Part shown: piece by piece, positions 38,994 through 48,890 of the stretch | How the letters are laid out: the number at the start of each line of letters is the position of its first letter | Position numbering within the stretch: position 1 is the stretch's first letter | NCBI RefSeq assembly: GCF_003628535.1 | Contig: NZ_RBCI01000005.1 | Coordinates: forward strand, 1-64,000 | Length of the DNA: 64,000 bases | Source of the DNA: Flavisolibacter nicotianae | Lineage (GTDB): Bacteria > Bacteroidota > Bacteroidia > Chitinophagales > Chitinophagaceae | Direction of reading: 5' to 3' | Made by a program: the position numbers and the translations under genes | The notes under the pieces: generated by a model | Database searches by the model: none | The model's input: only the letters and a program-made list of their open reading frames with translations | Told to the model about the DNA's origin: nothing

Positions 38994-41510
38994 ATGCCAG
39001 TTTTATTGAAGCGGCTGATTCCTGCTGCTTTTCTTTTTTTGTTCTCCATTTCGTTGTATGCGGCGACGGTCACCGGCAACATTCGCGACAGTAAAGGCAC
39101 GTTGTTGCCCTTTGCTTCGGTTACGGTAAAGGAAGTGTCGAAAGGCGCCATTGCCAACAGCCGAGGCTTTTACGCGTTAAACCTCGAAGCGGGTCAATAC
39201 ACCCTCGTTTGTCATCATGTGGGTTATCGCACGGTAGAAAAAAGCATTCGTGTTGGGGAAGAGGATATGCAGGTTGATTTTGAACTGTCCGTGCAGGAAC
39301 TGTCGATGCCGGAGGTTGTCATCCGGCGTGGTGAAGATCCGGCCATTGCCATCATGCGGCAAACGATCAAAAAGCGGAACGACTACAACCGGCAGGTCGA
39401 CTCATTTACCGTTGACGTTTACATCAAAGGTTTGGTCCGTTCCCGCGCTGTGCCGGACCGTTTACTGGGACAAAAAGTCGATAAGACTGAAATGCAGAAG
39501 CAGGGCATGGACTCCGCCGGCAAAGGCATTGTTTTTCTTTCCGAATCGTTGACAAAAGTGGCGTACAAGCAGCCTGGCAAGATCCGGATGGAAGTTGTTT
39601 CGTCGCGGCAGAGTGGGGGCGGCTTTGGATTCAGCGTTCCGTTCTTCGTGAATTTTTACACCAATAATGTTGATCTTTTTAATGGCGGTGTTTCACAGCG
39701 CGGATTTGTGTCGCCCCTGGCGGATGCCGCGTTCCATTATTACCGCTTTCGCTACGAAGGCAATTTTTTCGAAGACGGCCGGATGATCGACCGGATCAGG
39801 GTGACGCCGCGGCGTAAAAACGAACCGCTTTTTGAAGGGTTTCTGCAGATCGTCGACGAGGAATGGCGAATCCACAGCCTGGACCTGAACGCTACCAAAC
39901 AATACGGGCTCGATCTGCTCGATACCGTGCGGATCATGCAGGTACATGCGCCGGTAACAGCCGGCATATGGCGGACGCAGAACCAGGTGGTTTCGTTTGC
40001 GGCAAACCTGTTTGGATTTGCAATGGCGGGTGATTTCCTGAATGTCTACAGCAATTACAATCTTGCCCCTGTCTTCGGTAAAACCTTTGCCAGTCGCATT
40101 TTGCTGAAGTATGATTCGGCGTTCAACAAGATGGATAGCAACGATTGGGCACGGCTTCGGCCGGTACCGCTGGAACTGGACGAAAAAAAGGACTTCCGGT
40201 TAAAAGACAGTCTCCAGGTTGCGGACCAGGATGCTGTGTACATGGAAGCAAATTTTGATTCGCTGCGCAAAGCCCAGAAGCCGTTCCGGCCATGGCAATT
40301 CGTAAAAAACGGCTATAGCCGGAACATTTACCGCACATCCACGTGGAAAACCTACACCATCGAACCGTTGCTGACAGGACTTCAATACAACACGGTAGAA
40401 GGTTTGTCGCTTTCCCTGCAGCAATCGTTCACCATTCGTCCAAAGCAGGGAAAAAATACTGTTGCAATCGGGTGGAACACACGGTATGGATTGACGAATT
40501 CGCACCTGAATTCGTTTGGCAGTGTCGCGTTCCGCGCAAAAGAAGAAACGGGTGTAAACCGGAGTCTTGCTTTCAGTGGAGGAAAGCGATTGCTGCAATT
40601 CAACAGGGATGAGCCGGTGGATGAATTGACCAACAGTGTTTCCACTTTGTTTTATCACAGGAATTACCTCAAAGTCTACGAAGCCTGGTTTGGGAAAGCA
40701 GATTACAACACGGCGTTTGAAAACGGCCTGCGGCTGCACCTGATTGCGAATTACGAACACCGCATCCCGGTAGAGAATACAACCGACTTCTCTTTTTTTT
40801 ACAGGGAGCGGGTCTTCACGCCCAATCATCCTTATGAACTTGCGGCTATTCCGTTTATACCGCATTCGGCGATGGTGGCTTCCATTGTCCTGGCTTACCA
40901 GCCCGGCCAGTATTACATGGCCCTGCCCAACCGAAAGATTCCGATTACGTCCCGCTACCCGACTTTTGAACTGGGCTATGTCAGGGGATTTCCCCGTGTT
41001 TTCAACAGCACGGCCGATTTCGACCGGTGGACGTTCGCCGTTTTCGACGATGCAAACCTGAAGCTATGGGGAACATTTAAATACCGCGTCAGTGTGGGAG
41101 GGTTCCTGAACAAGCGGCGGGTTGGTATTCCTGACTTTGTGCATTTCAACGGCAACCAGACGATCGTCAACTTCAATTACCTGAATAGTTTCCAGTTGGC
41201 GCCTTACTACCGGTACAGCAATACCGAACGCTTTTATACGCTACTGCATGCAGAGCATCATTTCAATGGTTTTTTGACAAACAAGATCCCGGTGTTCAAC
41301 AAACTCAAATGGAATCTTGTAGCCGGAACAAATACGTTTTATGCCAACCGTGAGTTTTATTACGTGGAATTGTTTGCGGGCCTGGAAAATATCTTTAAGA
41401 TCTTCCGTGTTGACCTGGTGACGGCAACACAGGCGGAACCCGGTAATCGGTTTGGTGTGCGGGTAGGTCTGGGCGGCGTTATTGGAAACAGCATCAAAAG
41501 AAAGAGATGA
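38994..41510 (+). CDS. DUF5686 outer-membrane protein with carboxypeptidase-regulatory-like domain
   Basis: An 838-residue exported protein: signal peptide (1-23), a CarboxypepD_reg-like beta-sandwich (about 25-105; GNIRDSKGTLLPFASVTVKE), then the DUF5686 region and a C-terminal barrel ending FGVRVGLGGVIGNSIKRKR. The first domain resembles the N-terminal extension of SusC-type receptors, but no TonB plug is present. These proteins are common in Bacteroidota outer membranes; their function is unknown. It lies 55 nt after the four-helix membrane protein gene. Confidence 0.88.
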   Translation: MPVLLKRLIPAAFLFLFSISLYAATVTGNIRDSKGTLLPFASVTVKEVSKGAIANSRGFYALNLEAGQYTLVCHHVGYRTVEKSIRVGEEDMQVDFELSVQELSMPEVVIRRGEDPAIAIMRQTIKKRNDYNRQVDSFTVDVYIKGLVRSRAVPDRLLGQKVDKTEMQKQGMDSAGKGIVFLSESLTKVAYKQPGKIRMEVVSSRQSGGGFGFSVPFFVNFYTNNVDLFNGGVSQRGFVSPLADAAFHYYRFRYEGNFFEDGRMIDRIRVTPRRKNEPLFEGFLQIVDEEWRIHSLDLNATKQYGLDLLDTVRIMQVHAPVTAGIWRTQNQVVSFAANLFGFAMAGDFLNVYSNYNLAPVFGKTFASRILLKYDSAFNKMDSNDWARLRPVPLELDEKKDFRLKDSLQVADQDAVYMEANFDSLRKAQKPFRPWQFVKNGYSRNIYRTSTWKTYTIEPLLTGLQYNTVEGLSLSLQQSFTIRPKQGKNTVAIGWNTRYGLTNSHLNSFGSVAFRAKEETGVNRSLAFSGGKRLLQFNRDEPVDELTNSVSTLFYHRNYLKVYEAWFGKADYNTAFENGLRLHLIANYEHRIPVENTTDFSFFYRERVFTPNHPYELAAIPFIPHSAMVASIVLAYQPGQYYMALPNRKIPITSRYPTFELGYVRGFPRVFNSTADFDRWTFAVFDDANLKLWGTFKYRVSVGGFLNKRRVGIPDFVHFNGNQTIVNFNYLNSFQLAPYYRYSNTERFYTLLHAEHHFNGFLTNKIPVFNKLKWNLVAGTNTFYANREFYYVELFAGLENIFKIFRVDLVTATQAEPGNRFGVRVGLGGVIGNSIKRKR

Positions 41511-41577
41511 TCGCAAAAGATAAATCCCGATTCCTTACTTTTGCTGCACCTAGTTAACCAATTGTAAAGAAAATCTT

Positions 41578-41919
41578 ATGGCATTCAGCACAACCATTCA
41601 GCCTACCGCGAAACCCGTAACCGTTCCTGCCAATCACCCGTCTTCTTCTATTTCTGATGCGCTTTTGAGCATGGTGCTTTTGTCCATGTACGGTGCACAG
41701 ATGAGCAAAAAGACCGTACGCAAACTCAAGCGCAAATTTTTCATGACCTCCCTGAAGCTGAAGCTGAAGTCGTTTTTCTCCCCGCGTACAACCAGCGACC
41801 GCACTTTGCTTTATATCATCCTGGGCGTGGCATTGTTGGCCCTGTTGCTGATCGATCCGATCCTCGTCATTGCGCTGGCTGTCGTGATCCTGATCCTGAT
41901 CCTTGCTGGTGTAATCTAG
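41578..41919 (+). CDS. Small membrane protein with basic middle segment
   Basis: A 113-residue protein: a polar N-terminus rich in Thr and Pro, a Lys/Arg-rich middle (KKTVRKLKRKFFMTSLKLKLK, about 43-62 shown in part) and a C-terminal hydrophobic hairpin of two helices (about 79-92 and 96-113, rich in Leu, Ile and Val). TACTTTTG (41536-41543) is a possible -7 box. No family is recognised. Membrane association is clear, function unknown. Confidence 0.65.
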   Translation: MAFSTTIQPTAKPVTVPANHPSSSISDALLSMVLLSMYGAQMSKKTVRKLKRKFFMTSLKLKLKSFFSPRTTSDRTLLYIILGVALLALLLIDPILVIALAVVILILILAGVI

Positions 41920-41940
41920 GCTGACGAAAATCAGTTTTTC
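41920..41940 (+). terminator. Weak terminator
   Basis: CTGA-CGAAAA-TCAG followed by TTTTTC; the stem is only 4 bp. Confidence 0.3.
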
Positions 41941-42029
41941 TTCACACTTCCACAGCGTGGCGGTGGTTATCTTTGCGCCGTTTCAAGAAATTTTGTTCAC
42001 CAGGCATGTGTCCTTAAAATTTCCAGATA

Positions 42030-43079
42030 ATGGCCGTATTGCACAATCGTATTTCCCAAAAGGAATTAAAACAGCGTTTGCTCGAAGAGAAAGAGCCCCG
42101 CACCACCATTTCGTTTTACCACTATTTTCCGGTGGCCGATCCGCAGCAGTTCAGGGATGAATTGTACCGGAACCTGGAACAGTTGTCTGTTTTTGGCCGC
42201 ATTTACGTAGCCCACGAAGGCATCAATGCGCAAATCTCCGTGCCGTCGTCCCGTTTCGAAGCGTTGAAGGCATTCCTCTATTCCATCGCACCGCTCAATG
42301 GCATCCGGTTAAACGTTGCCGTTGACGACGACGGCAAATCATTCTGGGTGCTGAAGGTGAAAGTGCGGGAAAAGATCGTGGCCGACGGGATCACCGATCC
42401 TGGTTTTGATATGCAAAACCGCGGCAAATATGTCAACGCGGAGCAGTTCAACGTGTTAACCGATGATCCCGATACGATCGTAGTGGACATGCGAAACCAC
42501 TACGAATTTGAAGTGGGTCATTTTGAACAGGCCATCGAAGTTCCTTCCGATACCTTTAAGGAGCAGTTACCCATGGCAGCCGACATGCTTAAGGAAGCCA
42601 AAGACAAGAACATCATCATGTATTGCACCGGTGGTATCCGCTGCGAAAAGGCCAGCGCCTACATGCTGCACAAAGGGTTTAAAAATGTTTTCCACCTCGA
42701 AGGCGGCATCATCAACTACGCCAACCAGATCAAAGAGAAAGGCCTGCCTTCAAAATTTCACGGCAAAAATTTTGTCTTCGACAACCGCCTCGGCGAACGC
42801 ATCACTGAAGAAATTATCGCCCGGTGTCACCAGTGTGGAAAGCCGGCCGATACGCATGTGAACTGCGCCAACGAAGGTTGCCACCTGCTTTTTATCCAGT
42901 GCGAGGAATGCCGGCAAAAATGGGAGGGTTGTTGCAGCAAAGACTGCCAGGATTTTATTCAATTGCCCGAAGAAGAGCAGAAAGAGCTGCGCAAGGGCAT
43001 CGACAAAGGCCGGAACGTTTTTAACAAATCAAGGGCAAGGCTGCGGCCGAAACTGACCGATCTGCAAAGAGAAGAGTAG
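42030..43079 (+). CDS. trhO: tRNA uridine(34) hydroxylase, rhodanese-type
   Basis: The 349-residue enzyme introduces oxygen at C5 of wobble uridine in some tRNAs (prephenate-independent route to 5-hydroxyuridine). The N-terminal acylphosphatase-like domain (about 25-120) contains [17 protein letters not shown]; the rhodanese domain (about 145-235) has active-site Cys199 in [12 protein letters not shown]; the C-terminal cysteine cluster ([26 protein letters not shown]) probably binds zinc. TATCTTTG at 41968-41975 may be its -7 box. The length fits the Bacteroidota type. Confidence 0.94.
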   Translation: MAVLHNRISQKELKQRLLEEKEPRTTISFYHYFPVADPQQFRDELYRNLEQLSVFGRIYVAHEGINAQISVPSSRFEALKAFLYSIAPLNGIRLNVAVDDDGKSFWVLKVKVREKIVADGITDPGFDMQNRGKYVNAEQFNVLTDDPDTIVVDMRNHYEFEVGHFEQAIEVPSDTFKEQLPMAADMLKEAKDKNIIMYCTGGIRCEKASAYMLHKGFKNVFHLEGGIINYANQIKEKGLPSKFHGKNFVFDNRLGERITEEIIARCHQCGKPADTHVNCANEGCHLLFIQCEECRQKWEGCCSKDCQDFIQLPEEEQKELRKGIDKGRNVFNKSRARLRPKLTDLQREE

Positions 43080-43116
43080 TAGGGAGAGTGGCGACTCCTT
43101 ATCTTAGCGAAGATTT

Positions 43117-43635
43117 GTGAGACGACTGTTCGCCATACTGACGCTGTGTTGCCTGCTTTTCCTGATGGCAGGCTATCACCTGCTTTATCATTACCGTATT
43201 ACAGAAGCAAAACTGGAAATGCGCCAGGCACTTCTTCGGGCCAATATTGAAGGCGTGTCGACATTGTCTTTCTCCCGCGCCGAACTGGCGTCGCTCGAAT
43301 GGGAAGATGCCAACGAGTTTCGTTACCAGGGCGAAATGTATGACGTTTTGAACGTGGAGAAAAAAGGCGATTCTGTGCTGATCCGGTGCTTGTCGGATGA
43401 AAAAGAATCGGCTTTGCTAAAAGCATATACCGACACCCAAAAACAATCGTCGGGGAGTCCTTCCACGATACTCCTGAAAGTCCTTGGTTCCCCGTATTTG
43501 CCTTCCACAACTGCCACGATTTTTTCTTTCGAAAGCAGGCTGCAAAAGAACTCCACGCCTTTCCTTTTTTACCTGCCGCAAACCGATGGCACGATTGTAA
43601 CGCCGCCACCGCAGGTTGCTTCGTTCCAGCATTAG
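43117..43635 (+). CDS. Membrane-anchored hypothetical protein
   Basis: A 172-residue protein with a GTG start and one N-terminal hydrophobic segment (about 4-24, including HLLYHY at its end), then a mixed polar domain and a Pro-rich C-terminus. DEKESALLKAYTDTQ and similar segments show no known motif. It precedes the TonB receptor gene by 36 nt in the same direction and could be cotranscribed with it. Small proteins in this position next to heme/siderophore receptors occur in related genomes, but function is unknown. Confidence 0.65.
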   Translation: MRRLFAILTLCCLLFLMAGYHLLYHYRITEAKLEMRQALLRANIEGVSTLSFSRAELASLEWEDANEFRYQGEMYDVLNVEKKGDSVLIRCLSDEKESALLKAYTDTQKQSSGSPSTILLKVLGSPYLPSTTATIFSFESRLQKNSTPFLFYLPQTDGTIVTPPPQVASFQH

Positions 43636-43671
43636 AAAAAGGCAATCATTTTTTTACCAATTCATTTTCGC

Positions 43672-46035
43672 ATGAAGCAAATTGTATTCGTGTCTGCTTT
43701 CGTGGCAGCATGTCTCTCTATACAGGCACAGGCAATCATTAAAGGCCGCGTCATTGATGCGGCCACCAACAGTCCGTTGGCAGGAGCGACCATTCTTTAC
43801 GCCGGTACGAAAGCTGAAACCATGGCCAACGGCGCTTTTACGCTCGACTGCGGCAAAGGGTCAAGCGTGACGGCCAGCTATGTGGGCTATGCCAGCAAAC
43901 AGGTTTCGTTGAAAAACTGTTACGACGATGTCCTGATCGCCCTTGAACCCTCTACGGGCAACCTCGAAAAGGTCGAGATCACCGCTACTTCCAACCAAAA
44001 CAAAAGCCTGCTGTACCAGCCGCAATCCGTTACCAAGATCGGGGCCACCGAGATCAGGCGGGGGACAGGCTTGTTTTTGGATGATGCCATCAACAGCAAC
44101 GTTCCGGGTGTAACCATGCAGCGCCGCACGGTCTCCGCCGGGCAACAATTCAACATCCGCGGCTACGGCAACGGTGTGAGAGGCACCAATGGTCCGCAGT
44201 CAAATTTCGACGGGCAGGGTTACAAAGTGTATCTCAACGGCATCCCGGTAACGGATGCCGAAGGGATCACGCTGATGGACGATATTGATTTCGGCTCCAT
44301 CGGAAATGTGGAAGTGGTGAAAGGCCCGGCCGGCACGCTGTACGGTCCGGCCATTGCCGGGGTGGTTAGCCTTCGCACCGTTCGCCCGGCACCGGGCAAA
44401 ACGTCCATAGGCCAGGAAACAACGATTGGCCGCTATGGCTTGCTGCGTTCGACCACGTCTTTCCAGATGGGAGGCGAACGATCATCTCTCCTGGTGAATT
44501 ACGGCTACCAGGAATCGGATGGCTTTATGGCACATACGGCATCGGAAAAACGCTTTATGAATGCGGCCGGCGATATCCAGGTCAACGATAAACAGACGAT
44601 CAATTTTTATGCAGGCCATGCCAACAGTTACGATGAAAGGGGGGGAGAACTGACCATTGCACAATACAGCAGCGGCGACTACAGCGGCAACCCGGCCTAC
44701 ATTAAAAATGGTGCCCATTCGCACGTCGCTTCTTTCCGTGGCGGGGTGGGGCATACTTACCGGTTCAACAATAACGTTTCCAACACGACAACCTTGTTTG
44801 GAACGGCACAGGCGACCGATGTCAGTTCGGCTGGCGGCTGGACCGATAAGAACCCGGTAAACTACGGTTTACGTTCCACCTTAGAAACCCGTTTTTCAGT
44901 TGGTTCTTCATCCACGCTGAGCGGCATTACCGGCGTGGAAACACAAACGCAGTATGCCGAAACACTGGGTTATCCCATGGGACCCAATCCGGCCGACCCG
45001 AACGGGCAAAACATCATCAACGGCATCCGCAGCAACCAGTATACCCGCAGCGGCGTGCTGGCTTATTTTACCGAATGGACGTTGGCCCTTCCGCATGACC
45101 TGTCTGTTACCGCCGGACTTGGCAACAGCGTGATGAAGATTGAACTGAACGACCGGGTTTACGCGGCTAACAAACCAACCTATTTTTTCAGGAAGTACGA
45201 CAACATGCTGTCGCCGCATTTTGCCGTCAACAAGGTTTTCAGTAAAGAACTTTCGCTCTATGCCGCGTACAGCAAAGGGTATAAAGCACCAGTCAGCTCG
45301 TATTTCTTTATTCCCTATGCAACCAGCAACAACGCCGCCGTACCGGGAACGGGGATCGTCAACACCGGACTGGTACCCGAAAAAGGAACCCAATATGAAG
45401 TCGGTTCGAAAGGCTCGCTGCTGAACGATAAACTGAATTATCAACTGGCCGTCTTCCAGGCCCTTTTTGAAAGCAAAATGTCGGCTGTTGCTGTTTCCAA
45501 TGGCGCTGTTACCTTGTATAGCTACATCGTGAACGCCGGTCGCCAAAATAACAGGGGCGTAGAAGTCTCCGTGGGTTATACAGTGCTGGACAACAGCACA
45601 GGCTTTTTCCGTACCATCCGCCCGTTTGGCAACCTGACCTATTCCGATTTCAAATACGAGAACTACGTGTTTCTTGGCAAGGATTATAACGGCAACAGGG
45701 TAGCCGGTATTCCAAAGTTTACCACGAACCTGGGTGTTGACCTGGGCTTGGCCTACGGACTTTACGCCAATGCAGTGTACACCTACAAAGACCCTGTATA
45801 CATCACACTCGACCAGGCGAACCGGACCAGCAGCTACAATATCCTCAATGCTAAACTGGGTATCCGCAGAAGCCTTTCGCAGCATTTCGACCTGGATGCA
45901 TTTGTTGGTGCCACCAACCTGACCGGGGTGCAGTACTACAACATGGTTTTTGTAAACCAGTTGCCAGATGCCTACCTGCCTGCACCACGTGATGCATTTT
46001 ATTTTGGTGGACTGAACCTGAAATACAATTTTTAA
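43672..46035 (+). CDS. TonB-dependent receptor of the heme/iron uptake operon
   Basis: A 787-residue outer-membrane receptor. Order: signal peptide (1-20, ending IQAQ), CarboxypepD_reg-like domain (about 22-95), TonB plug (about 105-230; FNIRGYGNGVRGTN) and a 22-strand barrel ending AFYFGGLNLKYNF. It is upstream of HmuTUV-type ABC genes by 43 nt, so it should bring heme or a ferric siderophore across the outer membrane for import. No Fur-like box was recognised upstream. Ligand identity is inferred from neighbours. Confidence 0.92.
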   Translation: MKQIVFVSAFVAACLSIQAQAIIKGRVIDAATNSPLAGATILYAGTKAETMANGAFTLDCGKGSSVTASYVGYASKQVSLKNCYDDVLIALEPSTGNLEKVEITATSNQNKSLLYQPQSVTKIGATEIRRGTGLFLDDAINSNVPGVTMQRRTVSAGQQFNIRGYGNGVRGTNGPQSNFDGQGYKVYLNGIPVTDAEGITLMDDIDFGSIGNVEVVKGPAGTLYGPAIAGVVSLRTVRPAPGKTSIGQETTIGRYGLLRSTTSFQMGGERSSLLVNYGYQESDGFMAHTASEKRFMNAAGDIQVNDKQTINFYAGHANSYDERGGELTIAQYSSGDYSGNPAYIKNGAHSHVASFRGGVGHTYRFNNNVSNTTTLFGTAQATDVSSAGGWTDKNPVNYGLRSTLETRFSVGSSSTLSGITGVETQTQYAETLGYPMGPNPADPNGQNIINGIRSNQYTRSGVLAYFTEWTLALPHDLSVTAGLGNSVMKIELNDRVYAANKPTYFFRKYDNMLSPHFAVNKVFSKELSLYAAYSKGYKAPVSSYFFIPYATSNNAAVPGTGIVNTGLVPEKGTQYEVGSKGSLLNDKLNYQLAVFQALFESKMSAVAVSNGAVTLYSYIVNAGRQNNRGVEVSVGYTVLDNSTGFFRTIRPFGNLTYSDFKYENYVFLGKDYNGNRVAGIPKFTTNLGVDLGLAYGLYANAVYTYKDPVYITLDQANRTSSYNILNAKLGIRRSLSQHFDLDAFVGATNLTGVQYYNMVFVNQLPDAYLPAPRDAFYFGGLNLKYNF

Positions 46036-46078
46036 TTTTCAACGGGAAGCGACCGAAAGGTTGCTTCCATTCTACATT

Positions 46079-46930
46079 ATGAAAAAACTTTTTCTGTTAT
46101 TAACGGTAGCCGCCTTGCTGGCAGGCTGTCGCTTTGGGAACAAATCGAACACCGGCGGGAAAGACCGGATTGTCTGTGTGTCCAAACAGCTAACCGAACT
46201 GCTGTTCGCACTGCACCAGGGTGATAAAATAGTTGGCGTTGACCTGAGCAGCACCTACCCGGTGGAAGCAACACAACGAACAACCGTCGGCTATCATCGC
46301 CTGCTGAATGCAGAAGGAATTATTTCGCTGGACCCGTCCGTCGTCGTTCACCAGGGCGATGTGGCGCCGCCAAACGTGATGCCGCAATTGAAACAGGTGG
46401 GTATACCGGTGAAGGTTTATCCGGCAGCCAATTCCATCGACAGTACCAAAATTCTTCTTCGCCTGTTGGCCAAAGAGTTCGGGCAGGATACGACAGCGGA
46501 CCGCCTGATTGGCCAGCTTGACCGCGACCTGGCTAAAGCCGATTCGGTAGTGAAAACCTATCCGACCAAACCACGGGTGCTGATCCTGCATTTCGGCCGC
46601 CAGCGAGACCAGTATTTTGTAATGGGAACCAGGGGCACGGCAAACGAAATGATCAAACTGGCCGGTGGTGTGAATGCCGCCGATACATCGTCGTTTCGCA
46701 ACTTGAGTCCCGAAGCAATTTTAAAAACGCAACCCGATGTGATCCTCGCAACCGATTTTGGCTACGACCGTTTGGGCAGCAAGGAGAAATTTGCAGACCT
46801 TCCCGGCATCGCTTTAACGCCTGCCTACAAAAATGGAAAGATCTACCGCGTGGAAGAACACGATCTTGTTTATTTTGGTCCACGCAGCGGGGAAGTGATC
46901 CAAAAATTTGCGCAAATCATCCACCAGTAA
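46079..46930 (+). CDS. hmuT: Heme/iron ABC transporter substrate-binding lipoprotein
   Basis: A 283-residue lipoprotein; lipobox LLAGC (Cys about 16). The protein has the helical-backbone two-lobe fold of class III binding proteins: RIVCVSKQLTELLFALHQGDKIVGVD, then VVVHQGDVAPPN, and the C-lobe RVLILHFG. It resembles HmuT. It binds heme or an iron complex in the periplasm and docks to the permease. The ATG at 46079 fits the signal peptide. The permease follows after a 120-nt repeat-rich spacer. Cobalamin binding is an alternative. Confidence 0.85.
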   Translation: MKKLFLLLTVAALLAGCRFGNKSNTGGKDRIVCVSKQLTELLFALHQGDKIVGVDLSSTYPVEATQRTTVGYHRLLNAEGIISLDPSVVVHQGDVAPPNVMPQLKQVGIPVKVYPAANSIDSTKILLRLLAKEFGQDTTADRLIGQLDRDLAKADSVVKTYPTKPRVLILHFGRQRDQYFVMGTRGTANEMIKLAGGVNAADTSSFRNLSPEAILKTQPDVILATDFGYDRLGSKEKFADLPGIALTPAYKNGKIYRVEEHDLVYFGPRSGEVIQKFAQIIHQ

Positions 46931-47050
46931 GGGTGGGACGTAAGACGTCAAACGGTAAACGTGAAAAAGGGAATTCCTTTGTGTCGTTTACCACTGACAA
47001 TTTTAGTTTCTGCGTTTCACGTTTCACTTTTTCACGTCTCACGTTTTCTG
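46931..47050. repeat. ACGT-word repeat patch in the hmu operon
   Basis: The spacer between hmuT and hmuU is built from short words: ACGTAAGACGTCAAACGG, GGTAAACGTGAAAAA, CGTTTACC, CGTTTCACGTTTCAC, TTTTTCACGTCTCACG. GGTAAACG and CGTTTACC form one inverted pair, GTGAAAAA and TTTTTCAC another. An imperfect long hairpin is possible, and the patch sits inside an operon. Confidence 0.6.
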
Positions 47051-48121
47051 ATGTCTATTTTTCAAAAAATACACTACCGCACTCTTTACATCGTCCTTGG
47101 GCTGGTGCTGCTTTTTTGTTTGCTTCTATCCGCTGGTGTGGGAGCGGTATACCTGTCATTTGGAGAGATCGTGGACTTTATCCGGCACAAAGCAGGCTAC
47201 GACGCTGCTGCGGTCAATCCAATTCATGAAGGGTTGTTTTTCCAGATCCGTTTGCCGCGAACGGTTTTGTGCGTGCTGGTAGGCGCCGCGCTTTCGGTTT
47301 CCGGTGCCATGATGCAATCGCTTTTTCGCAACCCGATCGTGGAACCGGGGTTGATTGGCACTTCGGCCGGTTCGGCGCTTGGAGCTGCACTGATCATCGT
47401 GTTGGGCAAGGCAAGTCTTTTCGACAGCATCAGTTTTTTGGGCGATCTGCTGATGCCGTTTTGTGCTTTTCTCGGCGGGCTGGTGGCTACACTGCTGGTC
47501 TATTCTTTTTCAGCGTCGCTGAACAAAGTCAATATCTCTATCATGATCCTGGCCGGCATCGCTGTCAATGCCATTGCCAATGGCGCCACGGGTTTCCTCG
47601 CCTACATGGCCCGTGATCCGCAGGCACGCAGCATTACATTCTGGAACCTGGGCTCTTTGTCCGGCGCTAACTGGAAAATTGTTTTGATCGTCGCCGTTTC
47701 AACGTTCACCGGTTTGTTTCTAGCCCTGCGTTTTGCCAAGCCGTTAAACGCCCTGCAACTTGGCGAGTCGGAGGCCGGTTACCTGGGCGTGAATACAAAA
47801 CGGATGAAGATCAGTGTCATACTGGTCAATACCTTATTGGTTTCGGTGGCAACATCCATGGTTGGAATCATCGCATTTGTCGGTTTGATTGTTCCGCATT
47901 TTTTGCGCCTGATGAAGGGTTCCGACAACCGCTACCTGATGATCGGTTCTGCCTTGCTGGGCGCCATAGTACTGATCGTGGCCGATCTTGTTTGCCGCGT
48001 GATCATTGCACCGGCCGAAATGCCGATCGGCATCGTTACGGCGTTTGTCGGCGCACCGGTTTTTTTGTGGTTGTTGACGAGAGCCAGGAGATCCGCTTCA
48101 AAAGGAGGTTTTTATGGTTAG
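47051..48121 (+). CDS. hmuU: Heme/iron ABC transporter permease
   Basis: A 356-residue FecCD/BtuC-type permease with about ten membrane helices. LRLPRTVLCVLVGAALSVSGAMMQ-like sequence (RLPRTVLCVLVGAALS) and the cytoplasmic coupling-helix region GIIAFVGLIVPHFLRL are typical. It dimerises and carries heme or iron complexes across the inner membrane. I start at ATG 47051; upstream in-frame codons lie in the repeat patch. Its stop overlaps the start of hmuV by 8 nt. Confidence 0.92.
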   Translation: MSIFQKIHYRTLYIVLGLVLLFCLLLSAGVGAVYLSFGEIVDFIRHKAGYDAAAVNPIHEGLFFQIRLPRTVLCVLVGAALSVSGAMMQSLFRNPIVEPGLIGTSAGSALGAALIIVLGKASLFDSISFLGDLLMPFCAFLGGLVATLLVYSFSASLNKVNISIMILAGIAVNAIANGATGFLAYMARDPQARSITFWNLGSLSGANWKIVLIVAVSTFTGLFLALRFAKPLNALQLGESEAGYLGVNTKRMKISVILVNTLLVSVATSMVGIIAFVGLIVPHFLRLMKGSDNRYLMIGSALLGAIVLIVADLVCRVIIAPAEMPIGIVTAFVGAPVFLWLLTRARRSASKGGFYG

Positions 48122-48890
48122 GGGCGAAGGAATTTCATTTCGTGTAGGCAAGCAGGTTTTGCTCCGGCCGACTGACGTAGGATTTGCAAAAGGCAAATTT
48201 CATGTCATTATGGGCGCCAACGGTGCCGGCAAGTCCACGCTCCTCAAGCTTTTGTCGGGCGACCAGGAGCCCTCGGCCGGGAACGTTTTTTTAGCTGAAA
48301 AAAATCTCTCTTCTTACAGCAAAACAGAACTGGCGGTAAAAAGGGCCGTGCTTTCGCAGCATTATCATCTTGCCTTTCCCATCACTGTTAACGAAGTGGT
48401 GCTGATGGGCCGGTACCCGTTTTACGGAATCAATCCATCTGCAAACGATATCGCGATTTGCCGAAAAGCCATGGCGATGATGGAGGTGGAAAAATTCAGC
48501 GAGCGGGATTACACGACTCTCTCCGGCGGCGAAGCGCAAAAAGTGCAAATGAGCCGTGTGCTGTCGCAGATCTGGAACGAAGAAGGAAGCGATAACAAAC
48601 TACTGTTTTTAGACGAGCCGGTATCGCACCTCGATGTGAAATACCAATACCAGTTGATGCGAATTGCAAAGGCATTTTGCGGGCAGCAAACAACGGTCAT
48701 TGCCGTTTTGCACGACATCAACCTGGCCATTGCGTTTGCCGACAGGATCCTGTTTATGAAAGAAGGAGAGATCCGGCATGTGTTGGATGATGTTGCGCTG
48801 GTCACGCCGGCGATCATTGACGAAATCTTTGGCGTTTCATCAGCCATTATACACGATGAAAGGCATGCGAGGCCGATTGTTGTTTTTTAA
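48114..48890 (+). CDS. hmuV: Heme ABC transporter ATP-binding protein
   Basis: A 258-residue ATPase of the HmuV type. Walker A is GANGAGKST (about 34-42), the ABC signature LSGGEAQKVQMSR, Walker B LLFLDEPVSHLD and the switch His in AVLHDINLA. The insertion QIWNEEGSDNK before Walker B is typical of HmuV rather than BtuD or FecE, which supports heme. It overlaps hmuU by 8 nt and the convergent small gene by 4 nt. Confidence 0.92.
   Translation: MVRGEGISFRVGKQVLLRPTDVGFAKGKFHVIMGANGAGKSTLLKLLSGDQEPSAGNVFLAEKNLSSYSKTELAVKRAVLSQHYHLAFPITVNEVVLMGRYPFYGINPSANDIAICRKAMAMMEVEKFSERDYTTLSGGEAQKVQMSRVLSQIWNEEGSDNKLLFLDEPVSHLDVKYQYQLMRIAKAFCGQQTTVIAVLHDINLAIAFADRILFMKEGEIRHVLDDVALVTPAIIDEIFGVSSAIIHDERHARPIVVF

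Noticed and set aside
43636-43671. Fur box upstream of the heme receptor gene
   Set aside because: No palindrome resembling a Fur or other metalloregulator site could be found in the short spacer.
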